DNA of 42,794 nucleotides from contig CAVHIG010000008.1 in the NCBI GenBank assembly GCA_963636105.1, forward strand, positions 1-42,794. The letters are read 5' to 3'. This DNA comes from CAVHIG01 sp963636105 (GTDB lineage Bacteria; Bacillota; Clostridia; Peptostreptococcales; Anaerovoracaceae). Position numbers and translations under genes: made by a program. Shown here piece by piece: positions 1 to 7,630 of this stretch; the first letter of the stretch is position 1, and every line of letters starts with the position of its first letter. The notes under the pieces are model-generated. The model made no database searches and was not told where the DNA came from. It saw nothing but the letters and a program-made list of their open reading frames with translations.

Positions 1-169
1 TGGGAAACGGTCGTTGGTGAGCGTGATGCCGATTTCAACAAGGTCAGCACGGGCGTATGTGGACTATCTGAACCTTGCCCGCCAAATGGAGGACATGGAG
101 CGGCAGCATATTTACTTCCGCGGACATACCGATGCCGTGGCCTACCTCAAGAAAATCAAAGCGATATAA
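1..169 (+). pseudogene. C-terminal remnant of an unidentified mobile-element protein, frameshifted
   Basis: The window opens inside a gene that ends at TAA 167-169. The last ~35 codons read as a convincing protein end (ARAYVDYLNLARQMEDME, then a GHTDAVAYLKKI-like end). The first ~16 codons look protein-like only in the neighbouring frame (WETVVGERDADFNKV), so the reading frame appears to shift near position 46-50. I do not recognise the family with certainty. The codon style (GAC, CTG, CGC-rich) matches the next 1.8 kb and differs from the chromosomal genes that follow, which suggests a transferred element. Confidence 0.45.
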
Positions 170-284
170 GTACGGTGAAAGCGGTGCAGAGAGATCTGCG
201 CCGCTTTTCTGTTAGTAGAAATGCAAAGCAAGTCGAAAAAGATACTCCATATAAAAAGTTTTTCTGGAATTTCAGTAAAAACTA

Positions 285-313
285 TTGACCAAAGCGGTGT
301 TTTTGGCTATACT
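285..313 (+). promoter_or_regulatory. Sigma-A promoter of the DUF4143 ATPase gene
   Basis: TTGACC (285-290), a 17-nt spacer and TATACT (308-313) form a near-consensus promoter 20 nt upstream of the ATPase start codon. An AGGAGG ribosome site at 321-326 follows. Confidence 0.8.
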
Positions 314-333
314 AATAGCAAGGAGGCGATACC

Positions 334-1533
334 ATGATCGTTAGGCCCTACTATTTGGATATACTGAAAACCTATCGGGATGTTCCGCTGGTGAAGATTC
401 TTGCCGGAATTCGCCGCTGCGGGAAATCGACCATTTTGGATATGCTGAAAGACGACCTGCTCGGCAGCGGCATTGCGGCAGACCATATGATCCAGCTACG
501 CTATACTTCGGAGGAACTGGATGACAGCATGACCGCCAAGCAGATGTACCGTGACATCAAGGGGAAAATGGCCGACAGCGAACGCTACTATCTTCTGCTG
601 GACGAGGTGCAGGAGGTGGACGGCTGGGAAAAGGCGGTCAACAGTCTGCTGGAGGATTCCAATACCGATATTTATGTGACCGGTTCCAACTCTAAGCTGA
701 TGTCCAGCGAGATCTCCACCTATCTGACGGGACGCTATATCTCCATTCCTGTTTTTACGCTGTCCTTTGCCGAATATCTGGAGTTTAAGAAGGACAGCGG
801 CCGCACGCCGAAAGAGCTTTTGAACGAGTATATCCGTATGGGCGGCTTTCCCATTGTTGCGCTCGGAAACTTCGATGAGCGTTCATCCTATCAGATCGTC
901 GAGGGGATCTACAATTCCGTTATCACCAGCGACATCACCAAGCGGCACAATATCACGAACTTTGACCTGTTCAACCGTGTGGTAAAGTATGTTGTAGAGA
1001 ATGTCGGCAAGACTTTTTCCGCCAATGCTATCGTGAAATTCATGAAAGGCGAAGGGCGCTCCCTCTCGGTGGAAGCAGTCTATAACTATCTGGAATGGTT
1101 GGAAAAGGCTTTTGTAATCTATCGTTGTCAGCGGTACGATATGCATGGCAAGACCGTCCTGAAAACGCAGGAGAAATTCTATCTTGCGGACGCTTCTCTC
1201 AAATACTGCATGATAGGCTTTAACCCGAAATCCGTTGCCGCCATGCTGGAAAACATCGTGTACTTCGAGCTTCGGCGGAAGGGCTATGATGTATATATCG
1301 GCAAAAATGCAACCAAGGAGATCGACTTCGTAGCCGTGCGGCGGGACGAGCGAATCTATGTACAGGTGTGCCGCAATCTGCCGGAGGAATCCGACCGGGA
1401 GGTCGCCAACCTGCTTGAAATCAAAGACCATTACCCGAAATATGTGGTGACGCTGGATGAACTGGCCGCAGGCAACATCAACGGTGTCAAGATTGTGTAT
1501 CTGGCGGATTTTCTGCTAAGCAAGGACTATTAA
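334..1533 (+). CDS. AAA+ ATPase with DUF4143 C-terminal domain
   Basis: 399-aa cytoplasmic ATP-binding protein. It has a Walker A GIRRCGKST (residues 25-33), a Walker B ending LLLDE (about 87-91) and a sensor-like VTGSNS (115-120), followed by the DUF4143 C-terminal region with the EIDFV...YVQV pattern typical of the family near residues 328-345. The ATG has AGGAGG seven bases upstream. Such ATPases are common, often horizontally acquired, and lack a firm biochemical role; links to DNA binding or defence have been proposed but nothing here proves one. It stands alone between two broken conjugative-element genes, has its own promoter and is followed by a hairpin terminator, so it looks like an autonomous cargo gene. 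Its codon use resembles the element remnants rather than the chromosome. Family assignment is firm, function unknown. Confidence 0.88.
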   Translation: MIVRPYYLDILKTYRDVPLVKILAGIRRCGKSTILDMLKDDLLGSGIAADHMIQLRYTSEELDDSMTAKQMYRDIKGKMADSERYYLLLDEVQEVDGWEKAVNSLLEDSNTDIYVTGSNSKLMSSEISTYLTGRYISIPVFTLSFAEYLEFKKDSGRTPKELLNEYIRMGGFPIVALGNFDERSSYQIVEGIYNSVITSDITKRHNITNFDLFNRVVKYVVENVGKTFSANAIVKFMKGEGRSLSVEAVYNYLEWLEKAFVIYRCQRYDMHGKTVLKTQEKFYLADASLKYCMIGFNPKSVAAMLENIVYFELRRKGYDVYIGKNATKEIDFVAVRRDERIYVQVCRNLPEESDREVANLLEIKDHYPKYVVTLDELAAGNINGVKIVYLADFLLSKDY

Positions 1534-1580
1534 ACGCTTTCTGCATATAAAACGGTCGCGATATATGCAGATAATCACAC

Positions 1581-1621
1581 AGCCGAGAGGTTTTCATGTT
1601 GAAAGCCCCTCGGCTATTTTT
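1581..1621 (+). terminator. Rho-independent terminator after the ATPase gene
   Basis: AGCCGAGAGG (1581-1590) pairs with CCCCTCGGCT (1606-1615) with one mismatch, and ATTTTT follows. It lies about 50 nt after the ATPase stop and just before the Toprim remnant, so it could also be that gene's leader hairpin. Confidence 0.65.
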
Positions 1622-1644
1622 ATGTCAGAACGGAGGTGAAACAT

Positions 1645-1878
1645 ATGCCATATATCCCGCCGGAGGTCGTTGCGCAGGCCCGTGAGATGGATCTGCGGAC
1701 CTATCTGCGGACTTATGAACCGCAGGAGCTGGTGCATTTCGGGGGCGGCACCTACTGCACCCGTGAGCACGACAGCCTGAAAATCTCCAACGGCAGTGAC
1801 AAGCATTATTCCTTTGGGATTCCTGCGATGGCCGCAAGCGATACGCTCCACCTGTTTGAATCGGCGGTGGATCGCTAA
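1645..1878 (+). pseudogene. DUF3991/Toprim primase-like protein, internally deleted
   Basis: GGAGGTGAAACAT precedes the ATG at 1645. Residues 1-47 match the start of the DUF3991/Toprim proteins of gut integrative elements (MPYIPPEVVAQAREMDL, ending in SLKISNG). The sequence then jumps directly to the motif that normally begins the distant Toprim part (SDKHYSF, then HLFESAVD) and stops at 1876-1878. About 130 residues are missing between the two motifs by comparison with the remembered family layout, and everything after the start of the Toprim fold is lost. The product of 77 residues cannot be a working primase-like protein. This is a deletion derivative marking a decayed conjugative element. 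Confidence 0.75.
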
Positions 1879-1950
1879 TTCCCGGACGATCTTCTTGAGA
1901 ATTTCAAATGTTGGTACTTTGCCCTCGTTCTCGATCCTATATAAGTATAG
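1873..1950 (-). pseudogene. C-terminal fragment of an XRE-family HTH repressor
   Basis: Read on the minus strand from 1950, the DNA encodes RIENEGKVPTFEILKKIV followed by RELA. This is the last helix region of an XRE/Cro-type helix-turn-helix domain (the stretch after the recognition helix, normally 'SRIENGKxxPS'). No start, recognition helix or stop of its own is present. It begins one base after the ppdK stop codon and overlaps the end of the Toprim remnant, so both genes were cut at this junction. It would be co-transcribed downstream of ppdK but has no initiation site. Confidence 0.6.
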
Positions 1951-1951
1951 C

Positions 1952-4585
1952 CTAGTTTTGTTTGATCACAGCCTGTGCTGCCGCAAGTCTTGCGATAGGC
2001 ACTCTGAACGGTGAGCAGGATACGTAATTGAGTCCGATGCTGTGGCAGAATTCCACTGTCTTCGGATCTCCGCCGTGCTCTCCGCAGATTCCGAGCTTGA
2101 TATTTGGCCTTGTCTGCCTTCCAAGCTCTGAGGCCATCTTCACAAGTCTGCCTACGCCTACCTGATCAAGCTGCTGGAACGGATCCTCGTCCAGAATCTT
2201 GAGCTCCCTGTACTCCTTGATGAGCTTGCCTGTATCATCTCTTGAGAAGCCGAAGGTCATCTGAGTCAAGTCATTTGTACCGAAGGAGAAGAACTCAGCG
2301 TCCTTTGCGATCTCATCTGCCGTAAGAGCCGCGCGCGGAATCTCGATCATCGTACCGATCATGTACTTGAGCTCCACGCCCTCCTTCTCAAAGCACTTCT
2401 CTATAGTCTTTACTACGACCTTCTTTACAAATGCCAGCTCCTTGCCGATGCCTACGAGCGGAATCATGATCTCAGGCACGATATCCACATTCTTCTCCTT
2501 CTTGACCTCGATAGCCGCCGTGATGATAGCCTCAGCCTGCATCTCAGCGATTTCAGGATAAGTCACAGCAAGTCTGCAGCCGCGGTGACCCAGCATAGGA
2601 TTGAACTCATGAAGCTCCTCTACCTTCTTTGCAAGCTTCTCAGCCGGCACATTTATCTGCTTGGAGAGGATTTCAATCTCCTCCTGAGTGTGCGGCAAAA
2701 ATTCGTGGAGAGGTGGATCGAGCAGTCTTATAGTCACAGGTCTCTCGCCCATCGCCTCATAGATGCCCTTGAAATCGGCCTTCTGATAAGGGAGCAGATA
2801 CGAAAGCGCCTCTCTTCTCTCCTCCTCCGTATCCGCAAGAATCATCCTTCTCACAGCCGGAATTCTCTCATCATCAAAGAACATGTGCTCTGTTCTGCAA
2901 AGGCCTATGCCGTCCGCGCCGAATTCCACAGCCTGCTTTGCGTCGCGCGGATTGTCCGCGTTTGTCCTTACCTTGAGTGTTCTGGTCTCGTCTGCCCATT
3001 TCATAATTGTACCAAAGTCACCCGAAAGAGTAGGAGCTACAGTTGCGATTTCGCCCTCATATACTATGCCTGTAGTACCGTCGATTGAGATATAGTCGCC
3101 TTCGTGGAAGGATTTTCCAGCAACCTCAAGCAATTTTGCGTCCTCATCCACCTTGATTTCTGAGCAGCCTGATACACAGCACTTGCCCATGCCTCTGGCT
3201 ACTACCGCGGCATGTGAAGTCATACCGCCCCTTGCAGTCAAAATACCCTCTGCAGCTACCATGCCCGCAAGATCCTCCGGTGATGTTTCAAGTCTTACAA
3301 GCACTGCTTTTTCGCCATTTGCTGCCGCGGAAACTGCGTCGGCCGCGTTGAAGTAGATACGTCCGCTGGCTGCTCCCGGGGATGCCGCGAGGCCCTTTGT
3401 GAGTACTAGGGCACTCTTCAAGGCTTCCGCGTCAAATGCGGGATGCAGGAGCTGATCTATCTGAGAAGGCTCTATGCGCATGAGCGCTTCCTTCTTTGTG
3501 ATGAGACCTTCATTCTCCATTTCAACGGCAATTTTTACAGCGGCTGCCGCTGTCCTCTTGCCATTTCTTGTCTGCAGCATATAGAGCTTATTTCTCTCAA
3601 CGGTAAATTCCATATCCTGCATATCGCGATAGTGCTTCTCGAGAAGCTCCGCGATTCTGCAAAACTCCTTGAACACCTCAGGAAACGCCGTTTCCATCTC
3701 AGCGATAGGCTGCGGAGTTCTGATGCCCGCTACTACGTCCTCGCCCTGAGCGTTTACAAGGAATTCTCCGAAGATACCATTTTCACCCGTTGCCGGATTT
3801 CTTGTAAATGCTACGCCTGTACCGGAGGTCTCACCCATATTTCCGAATACCATGGACTGTACATTTACTGCTGTACCGAGGTCTCCCGGAATGCCATTGA
3901 GCTTTCTGTAAAGGATTGCTCTTTCATTGTTCCAGGATCTGAATACCGCCTTTACTGCCTGCATGAGCTGCTCCTTTGGCTCCTGTGGGAAGTCGCTTCC
4001 CATCTCTGCCTTTACCAGAGCCTTGTACTTTGTGATGATGTCCTTGAGATCCTCACAGGTGAGCTCTACGTCAAATTTGCAGCCCTTTTCTTCCTTCTTG
4101 CCGTCGAATATAGCGTCGAATTTTTTCTTTGAAATTTCGAGCACTACATCTCCAAACATCTGGATAAATCTTCTGTAGGAGTCATAGGCAAAGCGCTCAT
4201 TCTCCGTAAGCTTTGCAAGACCCACTACCGTCTCATCGTTTAATCCGAGGTTCAGGATGGTATCCATCATGCCCGGCATTGAAAATACAGCGCCGGATCT
4301 TACGGATACGAGGAGAGGGTTCTCTACGCTTCCAAACTTCTTTCCCGATACTTCCTCAAGGTCAGCAAGCTTTGTGAAGATCTCATCTTCCACATCCTGG
4401 GAGATGGTGCAATCCTCATCATAGTACTTGTTGCAGGCCTCAGTCGTAACCGTGAAGCCGAAAGGTACGGGCAGGCCTATCCTGGTCATCTCCGCGAGAT
4501 TTGCGCCCTTTCCTCCCAAAAGACTTCTCATGTCCTTTGAACCTTCATTAAACGAGTAGACAAATTTCTTCATAGCTTTTTTCAC
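1952..4585 (-). CDS. ppdK: Pyruvate, phosphate dikinase
   Basis: 877 aa, the normal length of bacterial PPDK. It interconverts pyruvate + ATP + phosphate and phosphoenolpyruvate + AMP + pyrophosphate in the cytoplasm; in anaerobes it often serves PPi-linked glycolysis. Three domains are visible: N-terminal ATP-grasp (GGKGANLAEM near residue 25), the swivelling phosphohistidine domain with TARGGMTSHAAVVARG (catalytic His, about 455-460), and the C-terminal PEP/pyruvate barrel ending with the catalytic-Cys motif LGICGEHGGDP. Start: GTG at 4585 follows AAAGGTG; an ATG four codons in (MKKFVYSFNEG, 4573) is a good alternative and matches family starts. It lies 32 bp after glyS on the same strand, probably co-transcribed. 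No terminator is seen after it: element debris starts at once. Confidence 0.97.
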   Translation of the reverse strand: MKKAMKKFVYSFNEGSKDMRSLLGGKGANLAEMTRIGLPVPFGFTVTTEACNKYYDEDCTISQDVEDEIFTKLADLEEVSGKKFGSVENPLLVSVRSGAVFSMPGMMDTILNLGLNDETVVGLAKLTENERFAYDSYRRFIQMFGDVVLEISKKKFDAIFDGKKEEKGCKFDVELTCEDLKDIITKYKALVKAEMGSDFPQEPKEQLMQAVKAVFRSWNNERAILYRKLNGIPGDLGTAVNVQSMVFGNMGETSGTGVAFTRNPATGENGIFGEFLVNAQGEDVVAGIRTPQPIAEMETAFPEVFKEFCRIAELLEKHYRDMQDMEFTVERNKLYMLQTRNGKRTAAAAVKIAVEMENEGLITKKEALMRIEPSQIDQLLHPAFDAEALKSALVLTKGLAASPGAASGRIYFNAADAVSAAANGEKAVLVRLETSPEDLAGMVAAEGILTARGGMTSHAAVVARGMGKCCVSGCSEIKVDEDAKLLEVAGKSFHEGDYISIDGTTGIVYEGEIATVAPTLSGDFGTIMKWADETRTLKVRTNADNPRDAKQAVEFGADGIGLCRTEHMFFDDERIPAVRRMILADTEEERREALSYLLPYQKADFKGIYEAMGERPVTIRLLDPPLHEFLPHTQEEIEILSKQINVPAEKLAKKVEELHEFNPMLGHRGCRLAVTYPEIAEMQAEAIITAAIEVKKEKNVDIVPEIMIPLVGIGKELAFVKKVVVKTIEKCFEKEGVELKYMIGTMIEIPRAALTADEIAKDAEFFSFGTNDLTQMTFGFSRDDTGKLIKEYRELKILDEDPFQQLDQVGVGRLVKMASELGRQTRPNIKLGICGEHGGDPKTVEFCHSIGLNYVSCSPFRVPIARLAAAQAVIKQN

Positions 4586-4617
4586 TCTTACACCTTTCCG
4601 GCATTCCGCCTTCTAGT

Positions 4618-6021
4618 CTAGAATGCCAATTTTTCTTCTATATATCCTCTAACTTCCGCGATAGGGATTCTGACTTGTTCCATCGTATCCCTGTCACGAA
4701 TAGTTACACAACCGTCTGTCTCCGTATCGAAATCGACACAGATACAGAAAGGTGTACCTATCTCATCCTCTCTCCTATATCTCTTTCCGATTGAGCCTGA
4801 TGCGTCATAATCTACCATGAAGTACTTTGAAAGCTCCTCATGGATAGGCTCTGCTATAGGAGATAACTTCTTTGCGAGAGGAAGCACGGCAGCCTTAAAT
4901 GGCGCGAGTGCAGGATGGAAGTGCAATACTGTCCTTACATCCTCTTTTCCGTCTGCGCTTGTCAAAACCTCCTCATCGTAAGCATCGCAGAGGAACGCGA
5001 GAGTTACTCTGTCTGCTCCGAGGGATGGCTCTATGCAATATGGCACGTATTTTTCGCCGGACTCTGAATCTACAAAGCTGAGGTCCTGACCCGAGTGCTG
5101 TATATGCTGCTTAAGGTCAAAATCAGTTCTGTCAGCAATGCCCCAAAGCTCGCCCCAGCCAAATGGGAAGAGATATTCGATATCTGTAGTCGCATTGCTA
5201 TAATGTGACAGCTCTTCCTTTTCATGGTCTCTGAGTCTTACGTGCTCTGTAATCATGCCAAGTGATGCCAGGAATTTTGCGCAATAATCCTTCCAGTATG
5301 CAAACCATTCAAGGTCTGTGCCCGGCTTGCAGAAGAACTCAAGCTCCATCTGCTCAAATTCTCTTGTACGGAAGGTGAAATTTCCCGGTGTGATTTCATT
5401 TCTGAAGGACTTACCAATCTGTCCTATACCAAAAGGTATCTTCTTTCTCGAGGTACGAGCTACATTTTTGAAGTTTACAAAAATACCCTGTGCTGTCTCA
5501 GGTCTCAGATAGATCTCTGCCTTTGAATCCTCTGTAACACCCTGGAAGGTCTTAAACATAAGGTTGAACTGTCTGATACCTGTGAAATCGCTCTTGCCGC
5601 ATTCCGGGCACTTTATGCCGTTTTCTGCTACATATTGCTCAAGCTTTTCATTTGACCAGCCGTCTACGATCACATCCTGGATGTTGTGCTCATGCATATA
5701 ATCCTCGATGAGTTTGTCAGCTCTGAATCTTGCTTTGCAGGCTTTGCAGTCGATGAGCGGATCCGAGAAACCGCCTACGTGTCCTGAGGCTACCCAGGTC
5801 TGCGGATTCATGAGTATCGCCGCGTCGAGTCCTACATTGTACTTTGATTCCTGTACAAACTTTTTCCACCAAGCCTTTTTTACATTGTTTTTGAGTTCTA
5901 CGCCAAGAGGACCGTAATCCCATGTATTTGCAAGGCCTCCATAGATATCCGAGCCCGGATATACAAAGCCTCTCCCCATTGCAAGCGCCTTAATCTTGTC
6001 CATTGTAACTTCTTTGCTCAT
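4618..6021 (-). CDS. glyS: Glycyl-tRNA synthetase, single-chain type
   Basis: 467 aa from the ATG at 6021. Charges tRNA-Gly with glycine. This is the homodimeric, eukaryote/archaea-like class II enzyme (GlyQS type), not the alpha2-beta2 form. It starts with the typical block MDKIKALAMGRGFVYPGS, carries two CxxC pairs (CKACKARF and CPECGKS) expected to bind zinc, and has class II motif 2 (FRNEITPG with FRTREFEQMELEFF) and motif 3 (GADRVTLAF); the C-terminal anticodon-binding domain follows. The chosen start has AAGGAG about ten bases upstream; a longer in-frame reading to 6048 lacks a better site. No T-box leader is visible in the 85 bp upstream. Downstream ppdK follows after 32 bp. Confidence 0.97.
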   Translation of the reverse strand: MSKEVTMDKIKALAMGRGFVYPGSDIYGGLANTWDYGPLGVELKNNVKKAWWKKFVQESKYNVGLDAAILMNPQTWVASGHVGGFSDPLIDCKACKARFRADKLIEDYMHEHNIQDVIVDGWSNEKLEQYVAENGIKCPECGKSDFTGIRQFNLMFKTFQGVTEDSKAEIYLRPETAQGIFVNFKNVARTSRKKIPFGIGQIGKSFRNEITPGNFTFRTREFEQMELEFFCKPGTDLEWFAYWKDYCAKFLASLGMITEHVRLRDHEKEELSHYSNATTDIEYLFPFGWGELWGIADRTDFDLKQHIQHSGQDLSFVDSESGEKYVPYCIEPSLGADRVTLAFLCDAYDEEVLTSADGKEDVRTVLHFHPALAPFKAAVLPLAKKLSPIAEPIHEELSKYFMVDYDASGSIGKRYRREDEIGTPFCICVDFDTETDGCVTIRDRDTMEQVRIPIAEVRGYIEEKLAF

Positions 6022-6080
6022 TAAACTATTTCTCCTTCTTTTTCTCAAGACTTCCGGCCGAAAGTCCTATTTATTCTTTA

Positions 6081-6104
6081 GACTCGCATTTGCGAGTCTT
6101 TTTT
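6081..6104 (+). terminator. Small hairpin with T-run on the plus strand
   Basis: GACTCGCA and TGCGAGTC form an 8-bp stem with a two-base loop at 6081-6098, followed on the plus strand by TTTTTT. No plus-strand gene ends here. In the minus-strand transcript the hairpin lies between the DUF4342 gene and glyS with no U-run after it, so there it may act as an RNA processing or stabilising element. Confidence 0.4.
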
Positions 6105-6106
6105 AT

Positions 6107-6850
6107 TTAGTCTTCGCAGCAGCAGCTCTTCTCTACCTTCTCATCGGAATCACAGCAGCAGCTATCAGTAGCATCGTCGCAGCAGTGCTCTACAGCAGCC
6201 TCGTCGCAGCAGCCGTCATGCTCGGCGCATTCGCATTCGTCATTTGAATAATCATCCGTATATGCTACTTCCTCAGCATCGAAGCAGTGATCGCAGCAGA
6301 AATCGTCATCGCCCGCATCCCTATCTCTCTTTACCTTGCTGAGCGCCTCGCCGGTCTTTTCCTTTACATTCTGATATACCTCGCCGCCCTTGCTCTTTAC
6401 TTCATCTACGATTACGCTGCCCTTTTCGACAACATCCTCAAAGGTCTCATTTGCCATTTCGCTGACATCGATTATGGAGCCGTCGTCCTTTACGACCTCG
6501 ATCACGCATTTTGTGCCGAATGCCGCTATCACGCCTACCAGCATACCCCAAGGCGCGATTACAGTACCCAGGATACCTACGTTTATAGGCAGGTTGAGTA
6601 TCGTTGTGTCATTTTTCTTTACGACGATTTTGGAAACATTTCCTTTTCTTACAAGCTCCTTGATCTTCTCGACTACAGCCCAGCTCTTGCCGTTTGCCGC
6701 GGATTTTCCGCCGGCCTCGACTGCCTCTTCGATATTGATTATGGCATCTACAACACTGCCGTCCGCAGCCTCAAGGGCTTCCTTTGCTTCCTTATAGCTT
6801 ACGCCTGTTCTGTCCTTGACCAATTCGATCTTTTCCAATGTAATCTCCAT
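6107..6850 (-). CDS. DUF4342 protein with UBA-like start and cysteine-rich acidic tail
   Basis: 247 aa. Residues ~1-45 form a UBA/EF-Ts-N-like helical module (MEITLEKIELVKDRTGVSYK, then EAKEALEAADGSVVDAI). Residues ~55-130 match DUF4342 (VVEKIKELVRKGNVSKIVV, then a hydrophobic GTVIAPWGMLVGVIAAFG hairpin). Residues ~130-180 are charged and helical. The last ~67 residues are very acidic and hold 15 cysteines and three histidines in CC and CCC clusters, ending SCCCED. DUF4342 proteins are uncharacterised; the tail is unlike the family core and suggests metal or metal-cluster binding (inference). A strong GAGGAGG site precedes the ATG. It sits between recO (27 bp) and glyS in one apparent operon. 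Confidence 0.85.
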   Translation of the reverse strand: MEITLEKIELVKDRTGVSYKEAKEALEAADGSVVDAIINIEEAVEAGGKSAANGKSWAVVEKIKELVRKGNVSKIVVKKNDTTILNLPINVGILGTVIAPWGMLVGVIAAFGTKCVIEVVKDDGSIIDVSEMANETFEDVVEKGSVIVDEVKSKGGEVYQNVKEKTGEALSKVKRDRDAGDDDFCCDHCFDAEEVAYTDDYSNDECECAEHDGCCDEAAVEHCCDDATDSCCCDSDEKVEKSCCCED

Positions 6851-6877
6851 GTTTTACCTCCTCATTCCAAATAATAA

Positions 6878-7630
6878 TCAATCATGCATAAAACTTTCAC
6901 TTTTCAAATTTCTTATATCAAGGTAGTACTCCGCACAGCACTTCAAAATGCGTGCTATTTCTCCTGATACATTGTCGTCTATCGCGAGTTTTTCAAGGCT
7001 TGTCAACGTATTGGCAGAAAAATACCTCAATACGTTTATTATATTAAGATTCACCTTGAAAGTCAACGCCATATCCCTGTCGCAAGCCCCCTTCTCAAAG
7101 CACTCGCGGCAGAGCAGGCCACCCTCGCTCACGCTGAAATACGCCGTTTCCGCGGCAGAGCCACACACGAGGCAGCTGTCCAAATGCGGCCTGTGACCCG
7201 AAAGCTCCATCGCCTTGTACTGGTAGGCGAGCACCAGCGTAGAAAACTTCTTTTTGCGCCTCTGCATTACGTCGAAAAACTCCGTCAGGAGATTAAACAG
7301 CCTGGGCGCCGGAAGCTCGTCCGCAAGCAGCTTGTCCGTGAATTCGAGGACGTATGAGCCTGCCATATACTTGTCCACATCCTCGCCCATGGAGTAATAG
7401 CTTTTGAGCACGTCCGCGGCGTTGATGTTGTATGAATCGCGATTTTTGAAGAGCTCATATCTCCCATACGTAAACGGCCGGAGCGCGAGCGCGGATTTGC
7501 TTCTCCCCTTCTCCGTGATGCTCGTGCCGGCGCTGATTTTTCCGTACTTTTTTGAGAATAAAAGTATCATTCGCCTGCCGCCCGGAGCCTTCACCTGCCG
7601 CAGGACAACGCCTTCCGTATCCGTGTACAT
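6878..7630 (-). CDS. recO: DNA repair protein RecO
   Basis: 250 aa, the normal length. RecO binds single-stranded DNA and, with RecR, helps load RecA at gaps (RecFOR pathway). The N-terminal OB-fold is seen in YTDTEGVVLRQVKAPGGRRM; the middle is helical; a zinc-binding knot lies near residues 158-180 with CLVC and CREC. Start and upstream era stop overlap in TAATG at 7628-7632, showing translational coupling. It is followed after 27 bp by the DUF4342 gene. era-recO adjacency is the standard arrangement in Firmicutes. Confidence 0.95.
   Translation of the reverse strand: MYTDTEGVVLRQVKAPGGRRMILLFSKKYGKISAGTSITEKGRSKSALALRPFTYGRYELFKNRDSYNINAADVLKSYYSMGEDVDKYMAGSYVLEFTDKLLADELPAPRLFNLLTEFFDVMQRRKKKFSTLVLAYQYKAMELSGHRPHLDSCLVCGSAAETAYFSVSEGGLLCRECFEKGACDRDMALTFKVNLNIINVLRYFSANTLTSLEKLAIDDNVSGEIARILKCCAEYYLDIRNLKSESFMHD

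Noticed and set aside
6022..6106. Search for a T-box leader in front of glyS
   Set aside because: The gap is only 85 bp and lacks the T-box consensus; only a small palindrome and a hairpin are present.
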